DNA of 64,000 nucleotides from Chrysomallon squamiferum (GCA_012295275.1 CM022669.1:6330989-6394988), one strand, 5' to 3'; shown: positions 1 to 26,169, numbered from the stretch's first letter. Translations and numbers: made by a program. The notes: generated from the letters alone by a model not told the origin.

Positions 1-52
1 TTCTGTTGTTTTATTTACTATGTATCTTTCTGATTATTTCTTGTTTTAAAGT

Positions 53-204
53 GTGTATGTGAGGGTGTGTGTGTATGTGTGTGTGTGTGTGTGAGTGAGT
101 GAGTGAGTGAGTGAGTGAGTGAGTGAGTGAGTGAGTGAGTGAGTGAGTGAGTGAGTGAGTGAGAGAGAGAGAGGGAGAGAGAGAGATTTAGATTTAGATT
201 TAAT
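53..204. repeat. Compound (GT)n-(GTGA)n-(GA)n-(GATTTA)3
   Basis: GT repeats pass into about 18 GTGA units, then GA, then three GATTTA units. Confidence 0.95.
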
Positions 205-334
205 TACAATACGGCGTAATTTAAGTATTTATTATAAAAATACAGATATAACTGTATTATACAACAGGATAATCAAAGACACAATCAGTAAATGTACGGA
301 CTGGTTCAGGATACGCCAGTATTTTGTTACCTGC

Positions 335-484
335 TGACGTCATAATTTCTTTTATTATAACCCTGTGAGCATGGCTGTGACTATGTCTAAAATTTCTAAA
401 ATAAACTTTGACTCATTAAAGCCAAAGATCTGATCAGAAACCTCCGTTTCCTGCTGCTCACGCAAATCACAGGAAGTGACGTCA
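335..484. promoter_or_regulatory. Two perfect CRE palindromes with an ETS-type site
   Basis: TGACGTCA occurs at 335-342 and again at 477-484. The second directly follows AGGAAG, giving the ETS-CRE composite AGGAAGTGACGTCA known from animal promoters. Two perfect 8-mers within 150 bp of AT-rich DNA is unlikely by chance. Which gene they would serve is not visible in the window. Confidence 0.3.
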
Positions 485-1729
485 TCAACGGATTTCTACA
501 CATCTTGTTTGTGTTTCAGATGAGCAAAGTTCAGAGTTACGCATCCATAAATCACCTAGAACGACCACAAAAGAATGTTTTGAAATAAAACAGTTCCACA
601 GAAGAAATGAACTCCAGCGTCGACGCAAATTTATTACAATTATACTCAGCTCTTTATGTCTTTTAACTCGCGAATTGCTGAAGAAAGCTAAATTTTATCT
701 TTTATTCAGATTTCTGCCTAGAAACGGGATTCATGAATTCAATTTCCTTGAGCCACGAAAGAAAATATTTATGGCAAAACAGAAATCTAAGGCTAGAGTT
801 ACTGGCCGTAACAAGCTGCGCAGTTCGTTTGCCAATGAATACATTATAAATATAGCAACCAAAATCTTCTTTTTCTTCATCGTTTTCTTCGTATTTGTAT
901 TCTTTTTCTTATTCTTAGGTATATATACATCTTTATATACATATAAGCGAAAAGAAAAATAAAGAGTCTAAAAATTATTTAAAAAATATTATTATTAATT
1001 TCTTCTTTGTTATGATTTTCCTTTTTCTTTTCTTTTACGTAATTTAATGGCGGCACTAATTAGAAAAGTTACTTCATAAAGATGCTAGCATTCATTGAAA
1101 ATGACGGGTTTCTTTTTATTTCGAAAATAAAATGTTTTGACATTTTGATTTTATTGTATTTTCTTACTGCAGATTTTCATATTAATTTATTTTTTTAGTT
1201 GTGTGTGTTTGTAGAAGTAGTAGTAGTAGTATTTATGTTATTTTACTTTTTCCCATTATTCGAATTAAAACATTAATTTATTTATTTATTGTTGCTGTTA
1301 TTTATGACAAAAAATAATTTCATCGTGTTATCCCTATCCGGTTAAAAATAATAATAATAAAAAAAAAATAAATTAAAAAAATTAAAATTAAAATTAAACA
1401 AACAAAAAAAAAAAAAATTAAAATCGTACTTTTACTTTCAAAATTTAAAATTCGGTATTTCCAAGTGAAATCGACATGTCTATTTTTAGCTGTAATGTCT
1501 CGAGCTTGCGTGGACAATAAACCAAAAAATTAAGCGATCATCAGAAGTCAATTTGTTGCTCCTCAAAATCACATTTGAACGATTTAGCTGGCGCTACATG
1601 CAGTTTCTCACTCGGAAAATACTCATTTAACAAAAACAGAATTATTCGTTTCACTGCATGAGAAAAACGGAATCGTAACTCCAAATATGCAGTAAATAAT
1701 AATGTAGATGTAAGCAGCAGCAACAACAA

Positions 1730-1730
<1 letters not shown>

Positions 1731-1795
<65 letters not shown>
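1731..1795. repeat. (ATT)n microsatellite
   Basis: About 21 uninterrupted ATT units; a GAT repeat follows at 1825-1850. It produces poly-Asn and poly-His artefact frames on the minus strand. Confidence 0.95.
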
Positions 1796-1796
<1 letters not shown>

Positions 1797-2428
1797 AAGA
1801 AGAAGAAAATGATGATGGTAGTGTTGATGATGATGATGATGATGATGATGACGACAAAACAACAGCATCAGTAATAAATAAGTGTTAGTACCAGTGTTCA
1901 TGTTCTCTAATATCGATAAAACTATTCAAAAAAAATTAGTATTAGAATTAACTGAATAAGAATGTTATTTAACGATACATACGATTTTTTTTTTTTTTTT
2001 TTTTATTTTTTATTTTTTTAATACCAAGATTTCACGTCATAATAAGTTGAAGAACTACAGGGATAATGAAAATGGAAAACCACCGTTGCCAAGAAACCAG
2101 CAACAACTTTCTAGTAAATATCAAGTAATGTATTATAGGTGCCTTCCCGTAAACTGGAAAGCATGCAAGGACTTAAGATAAACAAATCAGTGGCTCAGTC
2201 TCGATCATCAAAGACTTTCAGTTAAAACCACTAAGAGCCAGTCGTAAATAATAAATAAAATAAAATAAAATAAATAAATAAATATTGTTTTTAACTAATT
2301 TCAGACTATATTTAATTTTTGCATTTCTTTTATATAAATTTTATTTTATTTTATTTTTTTTTTTTTTTTTTTTACGGGGTACCTTACCAATTCAGTACAC
2401 GAAAACGCTAAGGTTATATTCTGTTGAA

Positions 2429-2459
<31 letters not shown>

Positions 2460-3439
2460 CTTTTCGCCTTTTACTTTATCGCTATTTTAAACTTACTGAA
2501 GCAAACATGGCCAGGAATTGGCGTCATAAAAGAATGACAAATCTTCTGAAAGATTTATAGCAGTTTTAGCGGACGGTATCAAACGTTGTTTAATGGAGTG
2601 TGTATCGCTGTTAGATGATCGATACCAGGGAATTAGATCGGTGTTTCTCTGTCAGTTTCGGAAATACTCGCTACATCAGTTTAGCGCGGGATAAAAAGAA
2701 CCAACAATGTAGACTTGTTTGGTTTGCAAAGAAGCTGGCCGACGGTGTTCTTCTGTATCTAGAACGAATCTGAGCGTGACTCACGTTGTTCTGCTTGCTT
2801 CAGTGGTGATTTGTTCGTAAATACGCAGTAGGGGAAAAAAGGGTTTGGTAAACAGAGTAGTAATAAGGGGAGAGGACTATTTATTTATTTTTATTTTATT
2901 TTATTTTATTTAAAAAAATATATATATATATACATACATATATTTAACTTATTTATTTATTCTGTAGCAATTATATATATAATTTCAAAACATGCATGCC
3001 TTAAAATGACTAATGCGAAATACATATTTATATAAGCATGTTGTGACAATAGGCTTTATGTAGTTTCATTAATAGAAATAGAAAGTATATCTATACATAA
3101 ACACACACACACACAGGTTTTTTTTTTCTTCTCTCTTTGTTACTCATACGCACAACACACACACACACATCATGATACTTATTTCGTTTTGAAAGGTGTA
3201 TTCACCTTAGTGTTGGCTGTCCTTGCTCCTTTTCCGAACTCCTAGATCTGCCCTTCAGTCACACTGCTGATTATTTTAAATTTGACAAGCTCAAATTAGA
3301 ATAAAAACGACCTTCGATTTGCCGAAATTAACTGTATTTCTTCTAACCAGTACATTCTGAATTTATTCATTTTTTTATACACAACTTGGAAATAAAGGTC
3401 AAATTAATTTTTTTTCTAAATGTCAGCTTGGTTCTTAAA

Positions 3440-3501
<62 letters not shown>
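3440..3501. repeat. (AAT)n microsatellite
   Basis: About 20 uninterrupted AAT units. Confidence 0.95.
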
Positions 3502-3502
<1 letters not shown>

Positions 3503-3694
3503 GGAAAGTTAAAATTGTTACATAGGCTACTTTCACCAAACACCATCAAGGAAAATTTTACATTAATGCGAACGTGAAAGTAAACGCTTTCGATAAAGCA
3601 GATGTTGAGTCGTGACTGTAACAGAAAATGGCCCATAAGGCGAGTTATGGTGGAACGACCCTAAAACCTATCAGATAAATGTCTCCTCCTACAT

Positions 3695-3800
3695 TATTTT
3701 TTATTTGTTATTCTTTTTATTTATTTATTTTATTTATTTATTTTATAATTTTTTATTTGTTATTCTTTTTATTTATTTATTTTATAATTTTTTATTATTT
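3695..3800. repeat. Two-copy T/A-rich duplication
   Basis: A block of about 50 bp beginning TATTTTTTATTTGTTATTC and ending in TTTATAATTTTT is repeated in tandem. Confidence 0.7.
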
Positions 3801-5981
3801 TCCTTAAGATTATCACTTTGTTATTATTATTGTTGTTGTTGTTATTATTTTCTATTTTCTTCAGCTTTTCTTTCGACAGCTGACATTTCACCAACAAACA
3901 AAATAAATTAAAATTAAGAACGAACATCTTCATATTGAGACAATAACTTTTAATATACATATCAGCATTCATTACCTGTATATATTATCATCCAGCACAT
4001 CATAAATATTTCAAATTTACATCCATGACGACATAATACATAGTAAGTTTTAAGCATAATCAGTTATGGAAATAGGTGGTTTTAAGGTGGTAACTAGATA
4101 AAATGTATACGAGAAAACGATAAGAAATACGTTTGTAAGTAAAACTAATAAACAAATTAATTCTGGGCGTTTTAATCTTAAGCAGGTGTAAATAAAATGT
4201 CTCCAAAGAAGATAAATTTTAAAATATGAATATTGTTTGTCATTTATTTTACATAGATATATATATTTATATATATAAACTTTACATACATATAAAATGG
4301 AAGTTAATAAAAGCTATGGAAACTGAGATACAGCTATAGATGTAAACTTACACACACCTTCCCCACCTCATTTTCAACAATAAACACAACAAACATAAAA
4401 TAAATGTTACACTAAAACATAATAACATTCACAACAAAATGAGATTAAAAGAAGAAAAATATATATATATATATATATATATCTATAACAATATGAAACT
4501 TCTTATGTTTACATAGATACGTAATTATTATAGTTTTTTAAATTTTATAAATGTTTTTATTACTAATAATAAAACGATAGCAAATAACTTATTTACAGTA
4601 AAGCTATGCTTCTATATGTGCAATATTCAAAATGCATAAAACATGTTCAAGTATAATTTGATAGTATTTTTTATTACTCTGTTAAAATATCTGATTACTG
4701 TTCTGTCGACACTTTTCACCAAAAATCATGTATCAGTCTTTGTTAAAGTGAATCACCATAAGACAGAATAACAAGATAAGATACTAAACAGTGTTGCCAT
4801 AAATACAGCAGAAACTAACCAATAAGGCGGCCGTATGTTTCCTCATACATATTATTTTGTCATAAAACTTTATTGTGTGGAAACAGTTGTCTCTAATAAT
4901 AAATAAAACTACCACATAATAATTACATAAAATGAATTTGTGCTATTTCGCTGCACAAATCACAGATTTTCTTTTTCACAAGAATTATATAAAATAATTA
5001 CTCGGAAAATGTTTTCTGTTACTTGTACTAACACTTGAAAAAAGAAAAAAAAAAAAAAAAATAAAGAAAAAAGAACATGATGATTTGAAAAAAAACAAAA
5101 ATATATTAATTTTTTTTCATAATTCTCCAATTTCATCACAACTAAAAGTAAATGTTTATATTTGTGCTATAGGTCCTTAGACAATCCTTTTTCCATTCAT
5201 CACTGTATATATTCCACCATCCATCTATTTTATTCATTCATTTGTTCTTTAGTCAACTATCCATTTCTTTATTAATGTCAGTATTATTAAAAATATATAT
5301 TTACCTTGTGTAAGATAAGTTATTCATTATTTATGTCAGTTTTTCATTAAACACTGCATCCAAATACAAATAAATAATACCAATAATAAAAATAATAAAT
5401 CAAAAATATAAATTAAAAATCTGGATGATGGGGAAAATAAACTTTTTTTTTTTTTTTTCATTTTATAAAAATTCACAGTACAGCTATACATGCTTGCTAT
5501 GATATATTTATTTTATTACAGGTAAAATTTGCTCAATAACAAAAGACAGATTTTTATGAATGTGTACCTTGCCACAGGTAAGATTACTTAATTACAGGTG
5601 AAAATTAGCTAATTTCATGTCACATGTTCAACAAAGACTTACATAACACATATTTCCTTATGGGCAAAAAATGATTATTAATTTCTAGGTTGACACTTCT
5701 TAACAATGACATACCTTTAGAGATTCGTTTTCTTTCTTACAGGCAATATTGATTGGTTTCAAAAGATAAACTTATTTTAATGAATGTACACACCTGAGAC
5801 AGGTTTACACAAAGTAAATTTAATTAATTAGTAATTTCTGCATCAACCCTGTCTATACCTGTGTCTAAACATCTACAAAATCACTCTTACATTTAATAAT
5901 GCCCAAACATAAACATAATAACCATCATCAGGTTATCTACAAGTTATTAACTAACGTAAATATATATTCATCAGTAAACTT

Positions 5982-5982
<1 letters not shown>

Positions 5983-6025
<43 letters not shown>
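5983..6025. repeat. (AAT)n microsatellite
   Basis: About 14 uninterrupted AAT units. Confidence 0.95.
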
Positions 6026-6026
<1 letters not shown>

Positions 6027-7636
6027 GACATTAAAGAAAAATGAAATAAATGAAATCATTATTCAGTCGGAAAATGCACAGTAAGGCACATTATTTTGAT
6101 ATATATTATATATATATATATATATATCATGCATTTGTTGTTCATCCATCCATACATCCATCCTTCATTCTTCACTCCCTAAAGAGGATAAGGCAAAATA
6201 TTCAATACACTTTTTCTTGAAAGATCTATGTATGCACTAACAACTAGCAATCAAATAGTAGTTAATAAATTTTCTTTTACAATCATGATTAATGATTTTT
6301 TTATTTTTTTTTAAAAACAACAGAAAAATATATTTCTTGAATGTGCAAGTTCAATGTAATTTTTAAAACATGATTAGTTTTCAAATGCAATTTTGATTTT
6401 CAAAAATAAGAAAATTGAATGATTTGAGTATCTGAAAATCCATGAAAAAAACCCACAAAAAAACAACAGAAAAATAAAAAGAAATATTCTTCAAAATGAT
6501 ATTATTAAATTAGAATTTAAAAATCCAAATTCATATACTAAAGATAAATAAATAATAATGATAATTAAACTGAACATTTGAAAACATGAAGTGTAATTAT
6601 ACAGAATGGACTATATTCTGTATCTGAAAAACAAACTGTTCTATTTAATTTACTAATATGGCATGATTCACACATATTTTAACAGAATTAAACAAAAGCT
6701 ATTGCAGTAGCACACACAACATACTTTACAATATTCAAATAAACCCATCTTGTGCGTCCAGTAGGCCTCGCGAAAAACCACCAAGATTCTCATTGCAAAC
6801 AAATATTAAATGGAACAATGAATTTGTCTTACATCTCAATCATTTTTAATTATTAATATTTATTAGACAGCAATCGTAAAGGTTTTGTATAATGAAGATG
6901 AGAGTGAGCAAAAATATGCTGCCACCATTTCTTTTAAAATTTTTTTTAGATATTCTAATTGCAAAGTACCAATCAGAAATCGGTTTTGTGTCACATGATC
7001 ATTTAAAAGCAACAGTGAAGACTAGCACACTTTTGTGAATAAATAAATAATAATACCCTACTTTTTATCAGTGTATTTAAAACCAAAACAAATCTTTCTT
7101 CATCAAACATGGTTGGTTGTGTTTGCAAACAAAAGACTGGCAGTGCAGACAAAATCTTACAGCATAACAATAACACTACAACACAGAAAACAATTATAAA
7201 TTATAATTTAAAACATTATGCATGGATTTTCAAACACACAAAAAATTGTTGTTTTTTTTATTTAAATTTATTTTAATATATTTTTTTTTATCTGTCTGAT
7301 GGAAGGATATTGCTCAAATTTTTCTTTAAAAAAAAAAATTAAATAAAATTATAATGCAGAATTTTTTTTAAAATGTTCCCAAATTTAAAAAAAAATATAT
7401 ATACTAAAATAAAGACATGAAGTATGTCACACTTTAATTTAAACCAAACTGGACACTGAGAGGTTCCTAGAGAAGAAAAGAGAAATAAGAAAGAAAGATA
7501 CACTGAAGAGAAAGATACAAGTTTAGCCCAGAGAATGAAATGAAAATTAAAAACTGATCTGACGACACCTTGAAGTACTCAACACTTGCACCAAGGAGAA
7601 ATACTGGAAGTGTAATCTCAGTCAGTGGATTTGAGC

Positions 7637-19697
<12,061 letters not shown>

Positions 19698-19703
19698 AGC
19701 TGA

Positions 19704-19810
19704 TTAATTGTATGAGTTTCCCTCCCAAAGATCAAGAGCATCTTGTTTCTCTTCCTCGTTCAGTGAATTCCAAATTACTGGCGCATTACAATGTTCATGG
19801 TTCTTTACAG
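19704..19810 (-). other. Open segment directly upstream of Lon start (5' UTR exon or unrelated coding tail)
   Basis: On the minus strand, after a possible CATAG acceptor, a frame with no Met reads NAPVIWNSLNEEEKQDALDL, then WEGNSYN, and ends at TAA nine bases before and in frame with the Lon ATG. The composition looks coding, but I do not recognise it. The simplest reading is 5' UTR of Lon that happens to be open; alternatives are a tail exon of an upstream gene or a remnant. A seven-codon upstream ORF (MNIVMRQ) is also present. Confidence 0.3.
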
Positions 19811-19989
19811 CTATGTAAATGATTTGAATAAAAACTTTAAATAAATTGATTAATTCATTACTATTTAACTTTCAGATTTTGTAAAGTAAAATTTAAAATC
19901 ATTTCAAGAGAATTTATGCTTTAGATTAGAATTGTTCAATGATCATAAATAATAATGGGGAGGACATGTGAGACAGACAGAAGTGGGTA

Positions 19990-19990
19990 G

Positions 19991-20041
<51 letters not shown>

Positions 20042-20058
20042 TCAATAACAATAACAAT

Positions 20059-20090
<32 letters not shown>

Positions 20091-20091
20091 A
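19990..20091. repeat. (AAT)n then (AAC)n
   Basis: About 17 AAT units are followed by AATAAC and about 12 AAC units, upstream of Lon. Confidence 0.95.
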
Positions 20092-20650
20092 TTAAATTTA
20101 AAAACAAAAAATAAAAATAGACGTTTATTTTCAAAACCATTGCTTTTGGATCTACGTATTTCGTATCATTTATGCATTTATGCATTTTGCATATAAAAAA
20201 TCTTCTGTTTAACTTTCACAGTTTATAATGAAAAATGATCTGGTTATAAGATGTTGGTTTGTTTTTGATTAGTAAATATACAACCGAAATAGTATTCAAT
20301 ATTGACCAAAATAGGTTTTAGAATTGTCAAGGGAAAATACTCTAGCAACCTTCTCCTTTTTTGGTTATCTCCCTTGACTTATTAAATAAATGCATTTTAA
20401 CAAATGTTTTTCTACTGCTTTTTTTTTTGTCTCTGTCTTTATTGATAATTACTTTGTTTCTTTATTTATATATGTAATGTGTGCGTGTATGTGTTTATTT
20501 ATTTATAATATCATATATACGCACGTTAATTAATTCACACCACTGTGTATTTGTGTAACAACCTTGTGTAAGCAATCATTAAAATGTGAAAAATTGAATT
20601 TAAGTTAACCTACTTTCTTCGAAGTAAATAAAATAAAATAAAATTATGAC

Positions 20651-20674
20651 ATAATAATAATAATAATAATAATA

Positions 20675-20718
<44 letters not shown>
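20651..20718. repeat. (AAT)n then (GAT)n
   Basis: Nine AAT units pass directly into about 14 GAT units. Confidence 0.95.
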
Positions 20719-20720
<2 letters not shown>

Positions 20721-23700
20721 AATCAAAGGAACTACGTTAAGAAATGTACAAATATGCACAAATGTTCAAAGATAACTGTCTTGGGCAGAATCTAGAGTGA
20801 TATGTCTGAGAGAGTTTTTATGCTAGTAATGTTAGAAATGAAAGCATTTAGAAAATCTGTTAAGGAGAATAGAAAATGTAGAGATCGGTAACCGAATAAA
20901 ATCTAGGCATCTACCATTCTTAAACTTTAATAACAATATTTAACCAAAGAGCTTCTGATATGTACTTACTTACTTACTTTATTTACTTTTATTACGTATT
21001 TATTTATTTATTTATTTTACATTTTTTTAAAAATGGCCGATTTCAGCTAATCTGACCAAACATTCATTCCCCATAAAAAAAATTAAAAAAAAAAATTAAA
21101 AAAATGTAACACCACGTAGGAAAAGACCTAACCTTTTTTTTATCATCGCGGTCTTTGATCAAGGTAAATCTGTTAGTTTTTATCTGGTCGACTTATCGCC
21201 TGGCCCGGGAGTGGGGAATACTGCAACACGTTGCTTTTGATAAGAATTTGAAAATTTCTCACTTCTGCTCTACGCACGTGCAGTTTCGTGATAACGATGC
21301 CGGGACGCTGTGTCGTCTGCTGTCTAAGGAAGTGCAACTCTTATCGTTTCGTTGTGCGAGTGTTTTAACGTAGGCTGCGAGATGTTTTATAATTTTTATT
21401 TGTGCTCAGTCATAAAAGGGAAATGGGCATGACTAGGTCGTCTGCCTGGTTTTAGTGTGCATTATTAGTGCAATTTCTTTTCTTTTTCAATGTGTTGGGT
21501 TGCATTTTGCATTTTATCATTTTATTTTATTTCAGTTGTCTGTTTTGTTTTGTTTTATTTTAATATGTTTTCATTTTAATTATTTATTTATTTATTTTTT
21601 ATATATATATTTATTTATTTATTTTTTATTTATATATATATTTATTTTTATTTTATTAACAAAGTGACTATATATATGTGCTAAGGGAAACTAATCAATT
21701 TTCGAAACATAACTCAGCAAAGATCAACTTTATTAAAAAACTTGAACGTGCAGAAGATATGGGAACATTCAAAATTACAAATAAACACAGTCAAAACCAC
21801 ATAAACACACATATACATGCTTAGATACGTTTTTAATTGTATGACAAAATTCGTATATATAAACATATATGTATCTATTTACTTGTATATATATACATAC
21901 ATTCATACATATATGCATACATGCTGCTACAGACACTAATTCGTAGATATAATTATGATGTTCATCGTGTCTGTACATACTTTCAAATTGATTTCGAATA
22001 ATAACTTCTTTCAAAACGCCAACACATTCATCCGTCTTTTTAACACTTTCACAGCCAAATAGCTTTTCTATTCAACACCTGCCTTTATTTCATAACGCCC
22101 ATTTTCCGTACGAGAAATTTTCAATAGGTTTAATTCTTGAGTTTACTCACAACCCATAAGTCCCCACTTCGGTCAACGGGTTTTATTTGAAGTTAATTTC
22201 TCTGCTCGCAAGCTTTGATCTAAGAAATTTGTTTAATTTTATAGTAGCAATAACTCAACGATGAAACGAGCTGAGATATCGCATAGAATCCGTCCTTGTT
22301 TGTTCACACAAACGTCTGAGAATGGAAGAGAGTGTGCGATCAAAACAAAATAAAAGATATGAAAGTTTTACATTCTAATCCCAGATACTATCCCGTAACT
22401 ACGATTATAATTCTATCGGGGTAACGTACCCTTGGCGCGCTTTCTGTCAGGTTTCTGTTTTTTATGTGCCGTTGCCATGGAGTCGCGCGAAATGGTTTTG
22501 AAATAACTATCAAAATGGCAGAACCGGACGGTGACCCGACTGACAGTTGCTTGCGAGTTATTGCTTGTTCGTAAAATTTAATAAACGTTTTTTCTTTTCT
22601 TTATTTTATTTAATTTTATTTAATTATAATTTTTCTTCTTTTCTTGAAAGTATATATTATATACGAATTATCAAAGACGAGATTATCGTAACTGTTCAAG
22701 TTGTCTCCGGTTACGTAATATAAAGCTTATAAATGTCACCCAGATGAATACGCATTGTTAATGATTTGAGGCGTACCGGGTGACTTCAATAAAATTTAAA
22801 TTTGCCACTGAAAGTTATACATGCATGATTACATAATTACAGATTAATACGTATGTAATTATAAGCGTGTATAAATGCAGGTGTTACTCAGAGGCAGGTG
22901 TACAGGCATACCAATGTGTGGTATTACAGTGATAATGTTGTATCTATATTCATACGTAGCCCTTTACATATGTAAGTCCATGCTTACAAACACACACACA
23001 CACATACACACAGAGAGACACACAAACACACACAAATATACACACTAAAGCACAAGCAGACATTCACGTACATACATATACATGAACGTTTGTAATACAT
23101 AAGTGTTGTCGTTTACTGTTGGTATAATTACTATAACTACTGTTTTGCTGTTATCACCACTACTACTACTACTACTTCTGCTGTTATTATTACAACTACG
23201 AATATCGCTAGTATTAATACCACAAGTAATAATACTCTCGTACAATTACTAATGATATAAAATCAATAACATAAACAAAAACAACAACAACAACAACAAG
23301 AAGAAGAAATTTTCTTCATTAAATTCTAAATTCACGTCGTCCATCTTCAAGATTTTGAGACAGTTTTTAAAAAAAAGAGATGAACTATATATTTAAAAAA
23401 AAAAAAAAAAAAAAAACGTATCAACTGAAATACAGCTACAATTACGTTCCTATCTTTAATTTACGTCTGAATTCAGTAATAAAATAGCTAAATGAAAACA
23501 AAAACTTTCTGCAGGTGTCCTGGCACTTATACGATCTTCGAAATGAAATGTTTCTCTCGAAAAACGAGACCAAATGACGTCCGATAAACTCATTTTACCC
23601 GGACGAAATCTAACAATAAATTCCACAGGTGTTCTATTGTAAATGTAGATTTGTATATTTGTACCTTCGCTGTCGAATATTAGCTATTATCCGAAGACGT

Positions 23701-23939
23701 ATGACACGACGTTTCAAAAGTAAAACTGAATTATTTCGTTGAATGGTGACGAAGGGAAAAAAAAAAACACGAAGTAATGAGAGTGCGTTCAGTAATACGA
23801 ATAACGAAGCAGGTGCGGTTTAAATTGCATGTTTTTAATGGTATTCATTTGTTCAGTTATTTATTTAATGGATTATATTTTTATTTATTATCTTGTTCGT
23901 TTATTTATTACTGAAAAAAAAAAAATATATGAGAGATTT

Positions 23940-24242
23940 TATTTTTGAAATATTTTTTTTTCCTCTGTCGTTTTCTCAGTGTTTTTTTTTTTTTTTTTTT
24001 TATATCTCTTCTTTCTTCTTTCTGTCATTCTGACTACTTTTTATCTCATTCTCTCAAATATGCAGTTTGTCTTCGGTTTGTTTCTTTTTCACTCGTTCAT
24101 ATCCTCACTGGTTTTCTTTCTCTCTCTCTCACACACCGCTCTGTTTCACTATTTCTCTTTCTTTTTTTTTTCTTATTTTCTCTCACTTTTTTATTTCTTT
24201 CTATTTATTCTCTCTCTTTTTCTGTCTCTTTTCCCCATTTCT

Positions 24243-24285
<43 letters not shown>

Positions 24286-24370
24286 TCTTTTTTTTTCTCT
24301 CTCTCTCTCTCTCTTTATGACTCTCCTTCACTTGATCTCTTTTATTTTCTGTCACTCTCGATTCAATGAG
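23940..24370. repeat. Pyrimidine tract with (CT)n core
   Basis: About 430 bp of the plus strand is mostly C and T, with pure CT runs at 24246-24281 and 24297-24314. The long Phe/Ser/Leu frames across it are artefacts. Confidence 0.9.
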
Positions 24371-24691
24371 CTCTCCTCGCAGTTTCCACGCGGGCTTTCA
24401 ATTGCCCTCCCCTCGCTGGTCTAAAACCCGCTTTCCCCCTTCAGGCCACCTCTGAAATTTTGTTCTCGTTGATTAGTTCCACAGAACGCACTGTATTATT
24501 TCTGTAATTTGCCGGTATTTTCTCCAGATTTTTTTGCTTACATTATACGCAGGTGCAGCCCAAATCTGACACTGTACAGCTGCTGTTTTTCTCGCTGCTT
24601 GTTTATTTGTTATAGAACAAACAATAAATATGCGTAATACTCGCCGAGACTCGGCAATTTACGCCAGCTGGCTGTTTGCACTGAACCGTAA

Positions 24692-24972
24692 TTGTTCTGG
24701 GAAACGTTGACCGATTACGTGGTTCGTAACCGCGTCGACATGCTTTTGTGTAAAACGTATCGGATTTATGTAAACATTATTCGTAATTATGTGGAACGTA
24801 ATTCGTAATAGCGTCGACATTGTTTTTTGTGTAAAACGCCTCAGATTTATGTAAAAATAGTCGTAATTACGTCGACGTGCTTTGTGTAAACCGTATCATA
24901 CGTTTTGTGTAAAACGTATCATATTTATGTAAAAAGTATTTATAATCATGTCGACATGTTTTGTGTAAAAAT
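24692..24972. repeat. Degenerate tandem repeat with CGTCGAC core
   Basis: The core (C/T)GTCGAC begins at 24733, 24812, 24870 and about 24948, giving spacings of 79, 58 and 79. Each is followed by ATG-TTTTGTGTAAAACGTATC-like sequence and then ATTTATGTAAA. It is relatively CpG-rich for this window. Confidence 0.7.
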
Positions 24973-25992
24973 ATAAGATTTAATGATAAAACCTACTTTT
25001 TTTTTAAATCTTAGTTTTGTTGTTGTTTTGTTCTGTTTATTTGTTGTTTGCTTGTTCTTTTTATTTATTATTTTTTTTCTTTGTGGTGATATTTTTCTCA
25101 TTGCTTTGCAAAAATAAAAATTTAATACAACCCACAGCATGTTCTACAAATCACGGTGTCTCATGAAATATGTCATCACATTTGTCATCGCGATATTAAA
25201 AAAAAAAAAAATATTTTTTTTTTTTACAAATACGTGAGGGGAAATGAGCTGTCGCTTAGCCAAGGGTAATTAATCAGTAAATAAATTAAGTGTAAATAAG
25301 AACATAACGCATCATTCACTGGAATAAAAATCATCGACAAAAACCGAGAAAAAAAATGACATTGTCAGACCGCGCAGACACAAACGTAATAATTCAATAG
25401 ATTGGTTATAATCAAACTGTCGTTATAATGCGAGCAGTCAAACGGGTTCAGTCTAGTTAGAAAGACATTAAGCGCGTCTCTCTAAAGAGCATTAGTTGAA
25501 CGCGAAAGGCAAGACTGGAAAATATTATTCTAAACGCATCACTGTATTTGAATCAGGACTCGAAATGATATCACTTAAAATCGCATTTTCCAAGAATTCC
25601 CAACGAACTTCTTTGTATGCGCGCAGCGTCATATTAACTGGTTGTGTGAAACGGAAAATGTGCGTCATGGCGACCGCATTATTCAAGCGCTACTGTTCCA
25701 TTTATTGTTATTATAGTTAAGATGAAAGGGGGTAAAAAAAAATAATAATATCGTTTTTGATATCGTTTGTGTTAAATTGCGATATTTTCTCTTTAAAATG
25801 TATTTTTAATCTTCTTTTTCTGAGATGAAAACGAAATTATCGAGAAAAGGGTTTACAAAAGACGAAAAGAAATTGAAAAAGAGTCGAAGGTGTCACAAAA
25901 TTGAAATGTTTTAAAAACGTATGGAACACATTCAGTAAAATCTGCATGTTGTAAGAGTTAAATTTGTATGATTATCTCTTTTTAAGACACAC

Positions 25993-26073
25993 TGCATCAA
26001 TACTTTGTGAAGAGCAGCGAAAGATAGAGTGCATCAATACGCTTTTTTGTGAAGAGCAGCGAAAGATAGAGTG
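25993..26073. repeat. Two-copy tandem duplication
   Basis: TGCATCAATAC followed by TTTGTGAAGAGCAGCGAAAG and ATAGAG occurs twice in succession; the second copy has about six extra bases after CAATAC. Confidence 0.85.
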
Positions 26074-26110
26074 AATTTAATACACTTTTACAGGCTGATA
26101 TATACTGGAG

Positions 26111-26116
<6 letters not shown>

Positions 26117-26167
<51 letters not shown>
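26117..26167. repeat. (GA)n microsatellite
   Basis: About 25 uninterrupted GA units. Confidence 0.95.

Positions 26168-26169
<2 letters not shown>

Larger units (their letters stand above)
1..7432. other. Gene-free flank, left of Lon
   Basis: No reading frame here resembles a known protein; the longer ones are translations of ATT, poly-T or TTTA repeats. Contents are microsatellites listed separately, two CRE palindromes at 335-342 and 477-484, TA tracts at 4459-4482 and 6101-6126, and long AT-rich unique sequence. The right end probably contains the Lon 3' UTR. Confidence 0.7.

Noticed and set aside
22515-22575. First coding exon starting MAEPDGDPTD
   Set aside because: Stops after 19 codons and has no good donor before the stop.
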